Shown: positions 34,855 to 43,018 of the stretch, one piece after another
Numbering within the stretch: the first letter of the stretch is position 1
How the letters are laid out: each line of letters begins with the position of its first letter
NCBI RefSeq assembly: GCF_904848585.1
Contig: NZ_CAJHCR010000001.1
Span: forward strand, 558,001 to 622,000
Length of the DNA stretch: 64,000 nucleotides
Source: Paraburkholderia kirstenboschensis
Lineage (GTDB): Bacteria > Pseudomonadota > Gammaproteobacteria > Burkholderiales > Burkholderiaceae
Direction of reading: 5' to 3'
The notes under the pieces: generated by a model
Database searches by the model: none
Told to the model about the DNA's origin: nothing
What the model saw: the letters and a program-made list of their open reading frames with translations, nothing else
Program-made: the position numbers and the translations under genes

Positions 34855-35793
34855 GTGCAGTCGTTAGCCATCAACCTGCTCAACGGGATCAGCTTCGGAC
34901 TGCTGCTCTTCATGCTGTCGGCCGGGCTGACGCTGATCTTCAGCATGCTCGGCGTGCTGAACTTCGCGCATGCGAGCTTCTACATGCTTGGCGCCTACGT
35001 CGGCTATTCGGTGGCCGTGCGGGCAGGGTTCTGGAGCGCGCTCGTGATCGCGCCGCTCGTCGTCGGTTCGATCGGTGCTGCGTTGGAGCGCTGGCTGTTG
35101 CGTCGCGTGCGAAGCCATGGCCATCTCGCGGAACTGCTGCTGACGTTCGGCGCCGCCTATGTGCTCGGCGAGCTCGTGAAGCTCGGCTGGGGCTTGAGTC
35201 CGCTCGCCGCGAGCGTGCCGGCCGCGCTGGACGGCCCGCTCTTTACGCTCTACGGCGCGACCTTTGCGCGTTATCGCGCGTTCATGATGCTGGTCTCTCT
35301 TGTGATGCTCGTCTCGCTGTACGCGGTGCTGCGCGTATCGAAGGCGGGCCTCATCGTGCGTGCCGCGCTCTCGCACCCGAGCGCCGTCGAAGCGCTCGGC
35401 CACAATGTGCCGCGCGTCTTCACCGGCGTCTTCGCGGCGGGCACGGCACTCGCCGCGCTGGCCGGCGTGATCGGCGCGCCGCTTTCCGTGATCGAACCCG
35501 CGATGGCCGAATCGCTCGGCTCGATCGTGTTCGTCGTCGTGGTGACAGGCGGGCTGGGATCGCTGGGCGGCGCGCTGGCTGCGTCGCTGCTGATCGGCTG
35601 TGTGCAGACACTGGCGGTGGCGAGCGACGTTTCGCTCGGCGACGTGCTCGCTACTTTCGACGCTTCGCTGCCGCGCGAATGGGACGCGCTGACGCTCGCG
35701 CAGCTTGCGCCGCTGATTCCGTACCTGCTGCTCGTCGGCATGCTGGCGGTGCGCCCGCGCGGACTCTTCGGCCGGCGCGACGATCATGCGTAA
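34855..35793 (+). CDS. livH: Branched-chain-type ABC transporter permease (LivH family)
   Basis: 312 residues from the GTG at 34855. The N-terminal NLLNGISFGLLLFMLSAGLTL and NFAHASFYMLGAYV motifs are typical of LivH permeases, with about eight membrane helices and the EAA-like region QTLAVASDV late in the sequence. It would form the inner-membrane channel with LivM. The start overlaps nothing; an in-frame longer frame to 34792 lies inside the thioesterase gene and is rejected. The downstream livM overlaps its end by 8 nt. The ligand is unknown: the family takes branched-chain amino acids, amides, urea or aromatic acids. Confidence 0.9.
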   Translation: MQSLAINLLNGISFGLLLFMLSAGLTLIFSMLGVLNFAHASFYMLGAYVGYSVAVRAGFWSALVIAPLVVGSIGAALERWLLRRVRSHGHLAELLLTFGAAYVLGELVKLGWGLSPLAASVPAALDGPLFTLYGATFARYRAFMMLVSLVMLVSLYAVLRVSKAGLIVRAALSHPSAVEALGHNVPRVFTGVFAAGTALAALAGVIGAPLSVIEPAMAESLGSIVFVVVVTGGLGSLGGALAASLLIGCVQTLAVASDVSLGDVLATFDASLPREWDALTLAQLAPLIPYLLLVGMLAVRPRGLFGRRDDHA

Positions 35794-37102
35794 GCTGCCC
35801 AAGCGAGAGCCCGCGCAAGCGTCGCCCGTAGCCGCGACCCAGCGCTCTCACGCGATGTGGCGTCGCCTCGCACCGTGGCTCGCGCTGATTCTCCTGCTTG
35901 CGGCGCCGCCATTGATCTGGCGGCAAAGCTGGCTGCTCGCATACCTCGCGCAGACCGCCACGATGATCGTCTTCGCGCTCTCGTACAACCTGTTGCTCGG
36001 GGAGGCCGGACTGCTGTCGTTCGGACATGCCGCATATTCAGGCCTCGGGGCGCTGATTGCCGCGCAGGTTTTCAACCGTATCGGCGCACCGCTCGCGCTA
36101 CTGCCGCTGGTGGGCGGCGCGGGCGCCGCGTCGTGCGGGGCGCTGCTCGGTTTCATCTCGACGCGTCGGGCCGGGACCGCGTTTGCAATGATCACGCTGG
36201 GCATCGGCGAACTTGTCGCGGCCGCCGCGTGGACCTTGCCCGACTGGTTCGGCGGCGAAGCGGGTGTCGCGATTGATCGCGCAAGCGGGCCCATGCTCGG
36301 CGCCTTTACGTTCGGCCCGGCACGCGAGGCTTATACGTTGATCGCGCTGTGGTGCCTGCTCGCGAGCGCCGCGATGTTCGCTCTGTCGCGCACGGCGTTC
36401 ATGCGGCTCGCCAACGCGGTGCGCGACAACCCGGCGCGCGCCGCGGCGCTCGGCTGCTATCCGCGTCGGGTTCGCTACGGCGTCCTCGTCATGTCGGCGT
36501 TTTTCGCGGGCGTCGCGGGCACACTTGCGCTGATCAACGTCGAACTGGTGTCGACCGACAGTGTCAGCATGGTCCGCTCGGGCTCCGTGCTGATCGCCAC
36601 GGTGATCGGCGGCACGGGCGTCTTTTTCGGACCGGTCGCGGGCGCGATCGTGCTGACGTTTTTCAGCGTGGCGGTGGCCAGCGTCACGCGGGCCTGGCTC
36701 TTTTATCTGGGCCTGTTCTTTATCGTGATCGTGGTCGCCGCGCCGGACGGACTCGCCGGCTTCATCCAGCGGCATACCTTGCGGCTCGTGCGTGACGGTT
36801 GGCGCCGATGCCGCGCCGTCTACGTCTGCGGCATGGCTGCGATCCTGCTGTGGACAGCTGCCACCGTGCTCGCGGTGCAGTGGGCTTACGCCGTTCAGTT
36901 CGGCGCGCAGGAGGACGCTGCGCTGCACGTGGGCGATCAGTCTTCGTTGCTGTCGTTTGTCCTCTCGTCGCCGTTGCGGCTCGGCATGACGATCTTCGTG
37001 CTCGCGGCGCTCGGTGCACTGGCGGCTCTGTACGCATCGCGCGCGCAAACCCGTCTTGCGGCCCATGCGCGCGCGAGGCAAAACGCCGGAGGCCCGCAAT
37101 GA
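35786..37102 (+). CDS. livM: Branched-chain-type ABC transporter permease (LivM family) with C-terminal extension
   Basis: 438 residues, where LivM proteins are usually 320-350. The canonical part (to about residue 335) includes FALSYNLLLGEAGLLSFGHA and the loop LGIGELVAAAAWTLPDWFGG, ending VVAAPDGLAGF. Beyond it lies an unusual tail of about 100 residues with two more hydrophobic helices (CGMAAILLWTAATVLAVQWA and LGMTIFVLAALGALAALYA). The start codon overlaps livH by 8 nt and the stop overlaps livG by 4 nt, so the three are translationally coupled. Confidence 0.87.
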   Translation: MRKLPKREPAQASPVAATQRSHAMWRRLAPWLALILLLAAPPLIWRQSWLLAYLAQTATMIVFALSYNLLLGEAGLLSFGHAAYSGLGALIAAQVFNRIGAPLALLPLVGGAGAASCGALLGFISTRRAGTAFAMITLGIGELVAAAAWTLPDWFGGEAGVAIDRASGPMLGAFTFGPAREAYTLIALWCLLASAAMFALSRTAFMRLANAVRDNPARAAALGCYPRRVRYGVLVMSAFFAGVAGTLALINVELVSTDSVSMVRSGSVLIATVIGGTGVFFGPVAGAIVLTFFSVAVASVTRAWLFYLGLFFIVIVVAAPDGLAGFIQRHTLRLVRDGWRRCRAVYVCGMAAILLWTAATVLAVQWAYAVQFGAQEDAALHVGDQSSLLSFVLSSPLRLGMTIFVLAALGALAALYASRAQTRLAAHARARQNAGGPQ

Positions 37103-37851
37103 TCCCGGCGCTCGCGCTCTACGGGGTCGAAAAGCGCTTCGGCTCCACGCGCATTTTGCGCGGTGTGAATCTCGCGATCGAACCGGGCGAACGGCATGCG
37201 TTGATCGGCCCCAACGGCGCGGGCAAATCCACGCTCTTCAATCTCATTGCCGGCGGCGCGCGGCCCGACGCCGGGCGCATCGACCTCTTCGGTGCCCAGA
37301 TCACACGGCTTGCCCCGGCGGCGATTGCGCGCCGCGGCCTTGCGCGCAGTTTCCAGAGCACGAGCGTGTTTGCACGGTTGAGCGTGTACGACAACTTGCG
37401 CTGCGCCGCGCTGCTCGCCGAGCGCGACCGCATACGCTGGTGGCAGCGATTCGCCGGCGCATCCGCAGTAGATGCACGCGCGGCGCAGGTGCTCGAAGCA
37501 GTCGGCCTCGGCGCGCGCGCGCATGTCCTGGCCGGCACGCTGAGCTATGCCGAGCAGCGCGCGCTCGACCTCGGCATAGCACTCGCCGGTGGCGCGCATA
37601 CGTTGTTGCTCGACGAGCCGACTGCGGGCATGAACCGCGCGGAGGCGGCGCGCGCAATCGAATTGATCCGCGAGACCACGGCGGGGCGCACGCTGCTGAT
37701 GGTCGAGCACGACATGGACGCGGTGTTCGCCATCGCCGATCGCATTTCAGTGCTCGTGCAAGGGCGCATTATCGCGACCGGCACGCCTGCGGCGATTCGC
37801 GCGGACACCGCGGTGCGCGCCGCTTATCTCGGCGAAGGGTTCGACGCATGA
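37099..37851 (+). CDS. livG: Branched-chain-type ABC transporter ATP-binding protein (LivG family)
   Basis: 250 residues. Walker A is [13 protein letters not shown], the Q-loop region is GLARSFQST, the signature is a divergent LSYAEQRALDLGIAL in place of LSGGQ, and Walker B is TLLLDEPTAGMN with the switch histidine in MVEHDMDAVF. The start ATG at 37099 overlaps the livM stop as ATGA. It would pair with LivF to drive transport from the cytoplasmic side. LivG-type signatures often read LSYGEQR, so the alanine here is mildly unusual. Confidence 0.9.
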   Translation: MIPALALYGVEKRFGSTRILRGVNLAIEPGERHALIGPNGAGKSTLFNLIAGGARPDAGRIDLFGAQITRLAPAAIARRGLARSFQSTSVFARLSVYDNLRCAALLAERDRIRWWQRFAGASAVDARAAQVLEAVGLGARAHVLAGTLSYAEQRALDLGIALAGGAHTLLLDEPTAGMNRAEAARAIELIRETTAGRTLLMVEHDMDAVFAIADRISVLVQGRIIATGTPAAIRADTAVRAAYLGEGFDA

Positions 37852-38561
37852 CATCCATGCTGGAGATTCGCGGACTCAATGCATGGTACGGGCCGAGCCA
37901 GGCGTTGCGCGGCGTGAGCTTGCAGATCGGCGCGGGCGAAGTGCTCGCGCTCGTCGGACGCAACGGTTCAGGACGCTCGACGCTCGCCCGCTCGATCATG
38001 GGCCTCGTGCATGCCGATGGCGAGTTGCGCTTCGCGGGCCGCTCGCTTGCCGGGTTGCGTACTTTTGAAATCGCGCGGCTTGGCATCGGCTATGTGCCCG
38101 AGCATCGCGATGTGTTTCCCACGCTGAGCGTCGGCGAAAACCTTGAACTCGGCGTAGCCCCGCGCAATCGCGGGCGCACGCCGCGCTTCAGCATAGACGA
38201 CGCCTACACACTTTTCCCCGTGCTGCGCGAGCGCCAGCGCACGCGCGCGGGCGCGCTGTCCGGCGGCGAGCAGCAGATGCTGAGCCTCGCCCGCGCGCTG
38301 CTCGGCGATCCCGATCTGCTGCTGGTCGACGAGCCCGGCGAGGGCCTCGCGGGCTTCGTGATGCAGCAGGTCGCTCAATGCCTGCGCGTGCTGCGCGAGC
38401 GCGGCATGGCGATGCTGCTGATCGAGCAGCGTCTCGTGATCGCGCAGGACATAGCGAGCCGCGTCGTGGTGATGGGTCATGGCGAGATCGTGTTCGACGG
38501 CGAACTTCACGCGTTCTTGCAGCGTCCCGACGTCATGCGTGAATGGCTCGGTGTGGGTTAA
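37848..38561 (+). CDS. livF: Branched-chain-type ABC transporter ATP-binding protein (LivF family), Walker A Lys to Arg
   Basis: 237 residues. The Walker A motif reads GRNGSGRST (codon CGC for arginine), with Arg in place of the invariant catalytic lysine. Other motifs are normal: signature LSGGEQQMLSLARAL, Walker B LLLVDEPGEGL and GIGYVPEHRDVFPTLSV typical of LivF. The start ATG overlaps the livG stop as ATGA. Either the motor relies mainly on LivG for hydrolysis or this domain binds nucleotide weakly. No periplasmic binding-protein gene follows. Confidence 0.88.
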   Translation: MTSMLEIRGLNAWYGPSQALRGVSLQIGAGEVLALVGRNGSGRSTLARSIMGLVHADGELRFAGRSLAGLRTFEIARLGIGYVPEHRDVFPTLSVGENLELGVAPRNRGRTPRFSIDDAYTLFPVLRERQRTRAGALSGGEQQMLSLARALLGDPDLLLVDEPGEGLAGFVMQQVAQCLRVLRERGMAMLLIEQRLVIAQDIASRVVVMGHGEIVFDGELHAFLQRPDVMREWLGVG

Positions 38562-38862
38562 ACGCTTTCGCTGCGCGAGCGGTTCTCTACCTCGCATGTG
38601 CTTATGTCGAATGCCAATCCTTCCGCACGCTGAAAAGGGCGGCGGCATTAGCGTTTGAATCTCCGTTCTGAACATGTCCGCTTGTCCCGAGCCTGCACGG
38701 CTTTGCGTCGACTCGTCAGAGCGATTCAAACGCTTGATCGTTTGGTGAGCGTCCTCCAGAAATCTTGTCGGCAGCGCGCGTACAAATAAAGACAATCACG
38801 TAAAAGGCGCACGACGTCGGCGTGAGGGTTGAAGACGCGTCGCGGCTTCAGGAGGAGACATC
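38562..38862. other. Intergenic region after livF
   Basis: 301 bp with no coding frame I would accept. There is no clear terminator with a T-run after livF. The right end holds a perfect AGGAGGAGA ribosome binding site (38850-38858) for the next gene. Confidence 0.4.
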
Positions 38863-41193
38863 ATGAACGAGACCGGCGCGGCAGACGTAAGACCCGCTGA
38901 CGTAAGACCCGCTGACGTAAGACCCGCTGACGAGCCGCGGTCCGCATACGCATATTGCTCGCGGGTGCCGAACCGGCGTGGATGGCGAGCGCCGCTTGGC
39001 GCTGGCGCCACGGTGCTGCTCGCGGCTCTGCTGATGTGCGCTTGTGCCGACGCCAGTTCGACGGCGAATCAGGCGGAGTCGGCGACTATGCAGGCCTCGC
39101 GAGACAAAACGGGTTCCGACGCACCGGCCGCATCCTCGCCGCGGCCTGCTATCGAAACCGCGAAGGCCAAACAGCTCTCCTTCGAGCAAAGCATCGCTGC
39201 GCGGGTGCCGGTGGCGAGCGGCCTCAGCACAAAGCGCAGCCGCGCGCTCACGCTTCGCGACTCGGGCATCGACGGTTCGCTGATGTTCGCGCGCGACGTC
39301 GACTTTCGCGTGACGGGCGACATCGGCTTCATGATTCACGACATGGCCGCGACGCTGGTTCCGTCGCGGCCAGGAGAGCCGATCGTATTCGACGACCCGA
39401 CTAGCCTGAGCATCGACGTTCATCGCGGCGAGGTGACGCTCGACAGCGCGAAGCTCACCGCAATCTTCAACCGCTATCTGTTCCAGTATCGAGGCTCGCC
39501 GCTGCGCAACATGCGTGTCATGCCGCAAGACGGCGGCAGCATGCGCATTACCGGCGAGATGCGTCGCGATACGTGGGTACCGATCGTGCTGTCCGGTTCT
39601 CTATCGATGCGCAGCGCCGACGAACTCGTGTTCCATGCCGATCACGTCGAGGTCGCAGGCGTGGCCGCCGACAGGTTGATGCAGGCCGCGCACGTCAGGA
39701 TGGCCGATCTGTTGAAGGTCGATACGCCGATAGCGCGGCTCGACGGCGACGACGTCGTCATGCAGGTCGCGAAACTGACGCCGCCGCCCGCGCTTCACTT
39801 GAGGATAGCGAAGCTCGACACGAGCGCGGCGGGCGTGCGCTTCATGCTCGACGACGGCTCGGTGTCGAAGATCGACTGGCCTGCGAACATGCCCGCGCGC
39901 GGCATGCTGATGGAAGGCGGGGACGTCAAATTCATGCGCTCGATGCCGATGAACATCGACATGGCGCTCACGCCTATCGACGCGGGCGCGCCGTTCGTGC
40001 TCGATCTATACCACTATCGCGAGCAGATGGCCGCAGGCTATTTCACCTTCGACGAAGCGGGCGCACTCGCCGTGCATCTGCCTTCGTACACGACGCTCGT
40101 GAGTGCCGCGAAAGAGCCGCCGCTGTCCATCGGCAGCGCTAGCGCGCGCTTTAACGACAGCTTGATTCGCGCGCAGCAGGCCTCGCTTGCTCAGGCGCGG
40201 CTCGGGTGGCGACGCGTGCAGCAGGAGTCGCAAAGCGCGTCGGCGGCGCGTGTTGTTCCTGTCAGCATGCGCAGGGCGTTCTCTGGTGCAAGGGAGGGGA
40301 CTCGAACCCCTACACCCGGCGACGAACGTCATTCATCCGGCCATGCGTCGTTGATACATGTCGAAAACGTCGACTTCTACGTGGCTGGGCGCCTCGGCTT
40401 TCATGTGCGATCGCTCGATGCGCAGATGATTCCGAAGACGCCGGGCGAGCCTGTCGACCTCGACGATCCGGGACAGTACGACATACACATCATCAGCGGG
40501 GAAGTGGTCGAGCCGTGGCCGGCAATGGCGGCGCTCTTCAACGACTACCTGCTCGATTACGAGCCGCGCTCGCTCAACGATCTGCAGTTGAAGCCGGTGG
40601 ACGGCAAGCTCCAAGTTACGGGCGGCATCAAGTTGTGGAATCACTTTCCCGGCGTGTGGTTGCCCACGACGATGAGCGGCACCATCGTCGCGAGAGATGA
40701 GCGGCACCTCGTGTACGAACCTTCGTCGGTGAAGGTGCTTGGCGTGCCTCAAGCCAGGCTGCTGCGCGCACTCGACATTCCGCTCGCTTCATTGACGCCA
40801 TTTGCGCGCAAAGGCGTCGCGCTCGAAGGCAACGAACTCGTGTTCGATCAGTACACGGTGTTTCCGCCGCCCGTGTTGCAAGGGCGTCTTGCAAGCGCGA
40901 CCGTGACCGACGAAGGTCTCGTACTGAAGTTCAAGCGCGAGACCGGCGTCGCGCCCGCACGGCCGCCGGGAAACGTGGTCAACGCGGCAAAAAGTTATGT
41001 ATGGATCGAATCCGGCGACGTGAAGATGTTCAATTCGCTCGTCACGAATGCGCGAACGTTCATCAAGGACAGTTCGAACGCCGGCGCGATGAAGTTCGAT
41101 TTATACGGCTATCGCAGGGACGTTGCAAAGGGCACGGTGAAAATGGACAGCAACGGGGGGCTCGAAGTGGATCTCGCTGTGCGAGGCAAATGA
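38863..41193 (+). CDS. Two-domain envelope protein with a tRNA-derived linker
   Basis: 776 residues. The start at 38863 follows a perfect AGGAGGAGA. The N-terminus is MNETGA plus three exact ADVRP units, then a basic stretch and a hydrophobic segment GAGATVLLAALLMCACADAS (residues 47-66), so it is probably membrane- or periplasm-directed, perhaps a lipoprotein with an atypical lipobox. Two homologous domains follow: the first from about residue 145 (DVDFRVTGDIGFMIHDMAAT), the second from about residue 502 (NVDFYVAGRLGFHVRSLDAQ). They share PGEP(I/V)xxDDP, IxxGEV, FNxYLxxY and PPP(A/V)L. The linker (residues 475-486, GAREGTRTPTPG) is the antisense translation of a tRNA 3' end. The family was not identified; lipid or outer-membrane binding is guesswork. 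The frame is uninterrupted, so it is not an obvious pseudogene. Confidence 0.75.
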   Translation: MNETGAADVRPADVRPADVRPADEPRSAYAYCSRVPNRRGWRAPLGAGATVLLAALLMCACADASSTANQAESATMQASRDKTGSDAPAASSPRPAIETAKAKQLSFEQSIAARVPVASGLSTKRSRALTLRDSGIDGSLMFARDVDFRVTGDIGFMIHDMAATLVPSRPGEPIVFDDPTSLSIDVHRGEVTLDSAKLTAIFNRYLFQYRGSPLRNMRVMPQDGGSMRITGEMRRDTWVPIVLSGSLSMRSADELVFHADHVEVAGVAADRLMQAAHVRMADLLKVDTPIARLDGDDVVMQVAKLTPPPALHLRIAKLDTSAAGVRFMLDDGSVSKIDWPANMPARGMLMEGGDVKFMRSMPMNIDMALTPIDAGAPFVLDLYHYREQMAAGYFTFDEAGALAVHLPSYTTLVSAAKEPPLSIGSASARFNDSLIRAQQASLAQARLGWRRVQQESQSASAARVVPVSMRRAFSGAREGTRTPTPGDERHSSGHASLIHVENVDFYVAGRLGFHVRSLDAQMIPKTPGEPVDLDDPGQYDIHIISGEVVEPWPAMAALFNDYLLDYEPRSLNDLQLKPVDGKLQVTGGIKLWNHFPGVWLPTTMSGTIVARDERHLVYEPSSVKVLGVPQARLLRALDIPLASLTPFARKGVALEGNELVFDQYTVFPPPVLQGRLASATVTDEGLVLKFKRETGVAPARPPGNVVNAAKSYVWIESGDVKMFNSLVTNARTFIKDSSNAGAMKFDLYGYRRDVAKGTVKMDSNGGLEVDLAVRGK
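38881..38925 (+). repeat. Three tandem 15-bp repeats coding ADVRP
   Basis: Units GCAGACGTAAGACCC, GCTGACGTAAGACCC and GCTGACGTAAGACCC, followed by a partial GCTGACG. They code ADVRP three times at residues 7-21. Near-identity points to recent expansion. Confidence 0.9.
40284..40311 (-). tRNA. tRNA 3'-end fragment (T-arm plus acceptor strand and CCA), partial
   Basis: Read on the minus strand: T-stem AGGGG / CCCCT enclosing the loop TTCGAGT, then acceptor strand CCCTTGC, discriminator A and CCA. The T-stem and T-loop pattern is perfect. No matching 5' half (GCAAGGG) or anticodon arm lies upstream, so this is not a functional tRNA. It is probably derived from a tRNA-Leu by look, but the identity is not proven. 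It sits in frame inside the preceding CDS. Confidence 0.7.
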
Positions 41194-41275
41194 TCGGGCT
41201 TTGGCATCGCGCGAGTCGCCTGGTTGGTGTTGCGTGGCGTAGCCTCGCTCCTTGCGCGAGGCAACGTCGCGCGGC

Positions 41276-42076
41276 TCAATCTTCCTTGTTGATGATCCAC
41301 TCGTGCGCCGGGTCGTTGCGGAAATGCCAGACACGTTGAGCGCCTGCCATGACGTTCAGATAATACGAGTCGTAGCCATACGGCACGACGACCGGATGAT
41401 AGCCGCGCGGCACCATCACGACATCGTGGTCTTCGACGGCCATTGATTCGTCGATGTCGCGCATATCGGTGTACACGCGTTGAAACGCAAAGCCTTGCGG
41501 CGGATTCAACCGATGGTAGTACGTCTCTTCGAGCGAACTCTCGTGAGGCACGTTGTCGGTGTCGTGCTTGTGCGGCGGATAGCTCGACGCGTGTCCGCCA
41601 GGCGTTCGCACTTCAACCACCAGCAGCGATTCGGCCGGCTCTGTTTGCGGAAGAATGTCGCATACGTATCGCGTATTAAGGCCTTTTCCGCGCGTCGAGC
41701 GCTTCATCGAAGACGGCTCGATCAGACGTGCGGGCAGCTCGCCTTTCGCAGGCGCGCTCGCTACGCCGATCTCGGCATCGCGGCATGCACGCACGGTGGC
41801 GCGCACGCCCGGCGGCAAATAGACCGCGTGAGGCGCGGCATCTTCGAATACGCTGTCGCGCGAACCGAGCGAACTCCATTTGATGTCGGCAGTTTCGATA
41901 TCCACCGAGCCCGTGAGCACGACAATGCACACTTCGCGCGACGGCTCCTGCACGTACACGACTTCACTCGTGCCAAGACGGTAAGCGGCGAAACCGACAT
42001 ACCGCCAGCACGCCGATGCCGGTGTTACTCGCGCGATTGTCTGGCCTTCGCGCTGCGCCTTCACTAATAGACTCAT
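41276..42076 (-). CDS. iolB: 5-deoxy-glucuronate isomerase
   Basis: 266 residues from the ATG at 42076 (MSLLVKAQREGQTIARV), with GGAGG just upstream. Cupin-fold motifs are YPPHKHDTDNVPHESSLEET, which carries the metal ligands His and Glu, and VPRGYHPVVVPYGYDSYYLN. It converts 5-deoxy-glucuronate to 2-deoxy-5-keto-gluconate in inositol breakdown. The start overlaps the iolE stop as ATGA. It is the last gene of the seven-gene minus-strand inositol operon. The frame open upstream to 42616 is an artefact. Confidence 0.93.
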   Translation of the reverse strand: MSLLVKAQREGQTIARVTPASACWRYVGFAAYRLGTSEVVYVQEPSREVCIVVLTGSVDIETADIKWSSLGSRDSVFEDAAPHAVYLPPGVRATVRACRDAEIGVASAPAKGELPARLIEPSSMKRSTRGKGLNTRYVCDILPQTEPAESLLVVEVRTPGGHASSYPPHKHDTDNVPHESSLEETYYHRLNPPQGFAFQRVYTDMRDIDESMAVEDHDVVMVPRGYHPVVVPYGYDSYYLNVMAGAQRVWHFRNDPAHEWIINKED

Positions 42077-43008
42077 GCTGCCTCCTGCGTGGTGCCATGG
42101 CTGTCGCCCCGAGTGTCGAGCGGGGCATCGACCAACGCACGCAATGTTTGAAAGCCTTTCTGCGCATACTCGAACGACGGCGCCACGACCGGGTCCTGTT
42201 CCGCCTCCACGACGAGCCAGCCCGAATAGCCATGCCGCTTCAGACGCGCGATGATCGACGGGAAATCGACTGCGCCGTCGCCCGGCACCGTGAAAGCGCC
42301 GGCGATCACCGCGTCGAGAAAACTCCAGTTGCGATTGCGCGCGAGTTTCATCACGGCAGGGCGCACGTCCTTGCAATGCACATGACACACCCGGCCGATG
42401 TGTTTGTCGAGCACGGCGAGCGGATCGCCGCCTGCGAAGGTGATGTGCCCGGCGTCGAACAGCAGGCCGACTGCGTCGCTCGTGCGTGACATCAGCTGAT
42501 CGACGTCGGCCGGCGTTTCGACATACGCACCCATATGATGATGGTACGCAAGCCGCACGCCGCGGCTTAGCGTGTAGCGCGCGAATTCGTCGACGCGTGC
42601 GGCGTAGGCGGCCCACTGCGCGTCGCTGAAAAAGCGTGGCCGTTGATACAAGGGCCTTGGCGCGCCCTGAATAGAATCCGCCACTTCGCCGTACACCATG
42701 ACCGTAGCGCCGTTTTGCGCGAGCAGTTCGAGATGCGGGCCGACCTCGGCGATTTCCTCTTCGACGCTGCGCCGCGCGAGACGTCCCGAGTACCAGCCGG
42801 ACACGAGCGCGAGATCGTATTGCGCGAGCAGCGTCTTCAATGCCTGCGGTTCACGCGGAAACTTGTTGCCGAGTTCGAACCCCTGATAGCCGATCTTGCG
42901 GCCCTCGGTGAGCGCTAATTCGAGCGGCGTCTCGCCGCCGAGCGAAGGCAGATCGTCGTTCATCCACGACAACGGGTTGATGCCGATGCGTACGTTGAAA
43001 GCTGTCAT
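42073..43008 (-). CDS. iolE: Myo-inosose-2 dehydratase
   Basis: 311 residues. The TIM-barrel sugar isomerase-like fold begins VRIGINPLSWMNDDLPSLGG, the IolE signature. Metal-binding residues appear in LAYHHHMGAYVETPADVDQL, LLFDAGHITFAGGDPL and VCHVHCKDVR. It removes water from 2-keto-myo-inositol. The ATG at 43008 is preceded by GAGGA, and an in-frame codon at 43062 is not supported. The stop overlaps iolB, and iolD ends 10 nt upstream. Confidence 0.93.
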   Translation of the reverse strand: MTAFNVRIGINPLSWMNDDLPSLGGETPLELALTEGRKIGYQGFELGNKFPREPQALKTLLAQYDLALVSGWYSGRLARRSVEEEIAEVGPHLELLAQNGATVMVYGEVADSIQGAPRPLYQRPRFFSDAQWAAYAARVDEFARYTLSRGVRLAYHHHMGAYVETPADVDQLMSRTSDAVGLLFDAGHITFAGGDPLAVLDKHIGRVCHVHCKDVRPAVMKLARNRNWSFLDAVIAGAFTVPGDGAVDFPSIIARLKRHGYSGWLVVEAEQDPVVAPSFEYAQKGFQTLRALVDAPLDTRGDSHGTTQEAA

Positions 43009-43018
43009 GCGTGCGTCC

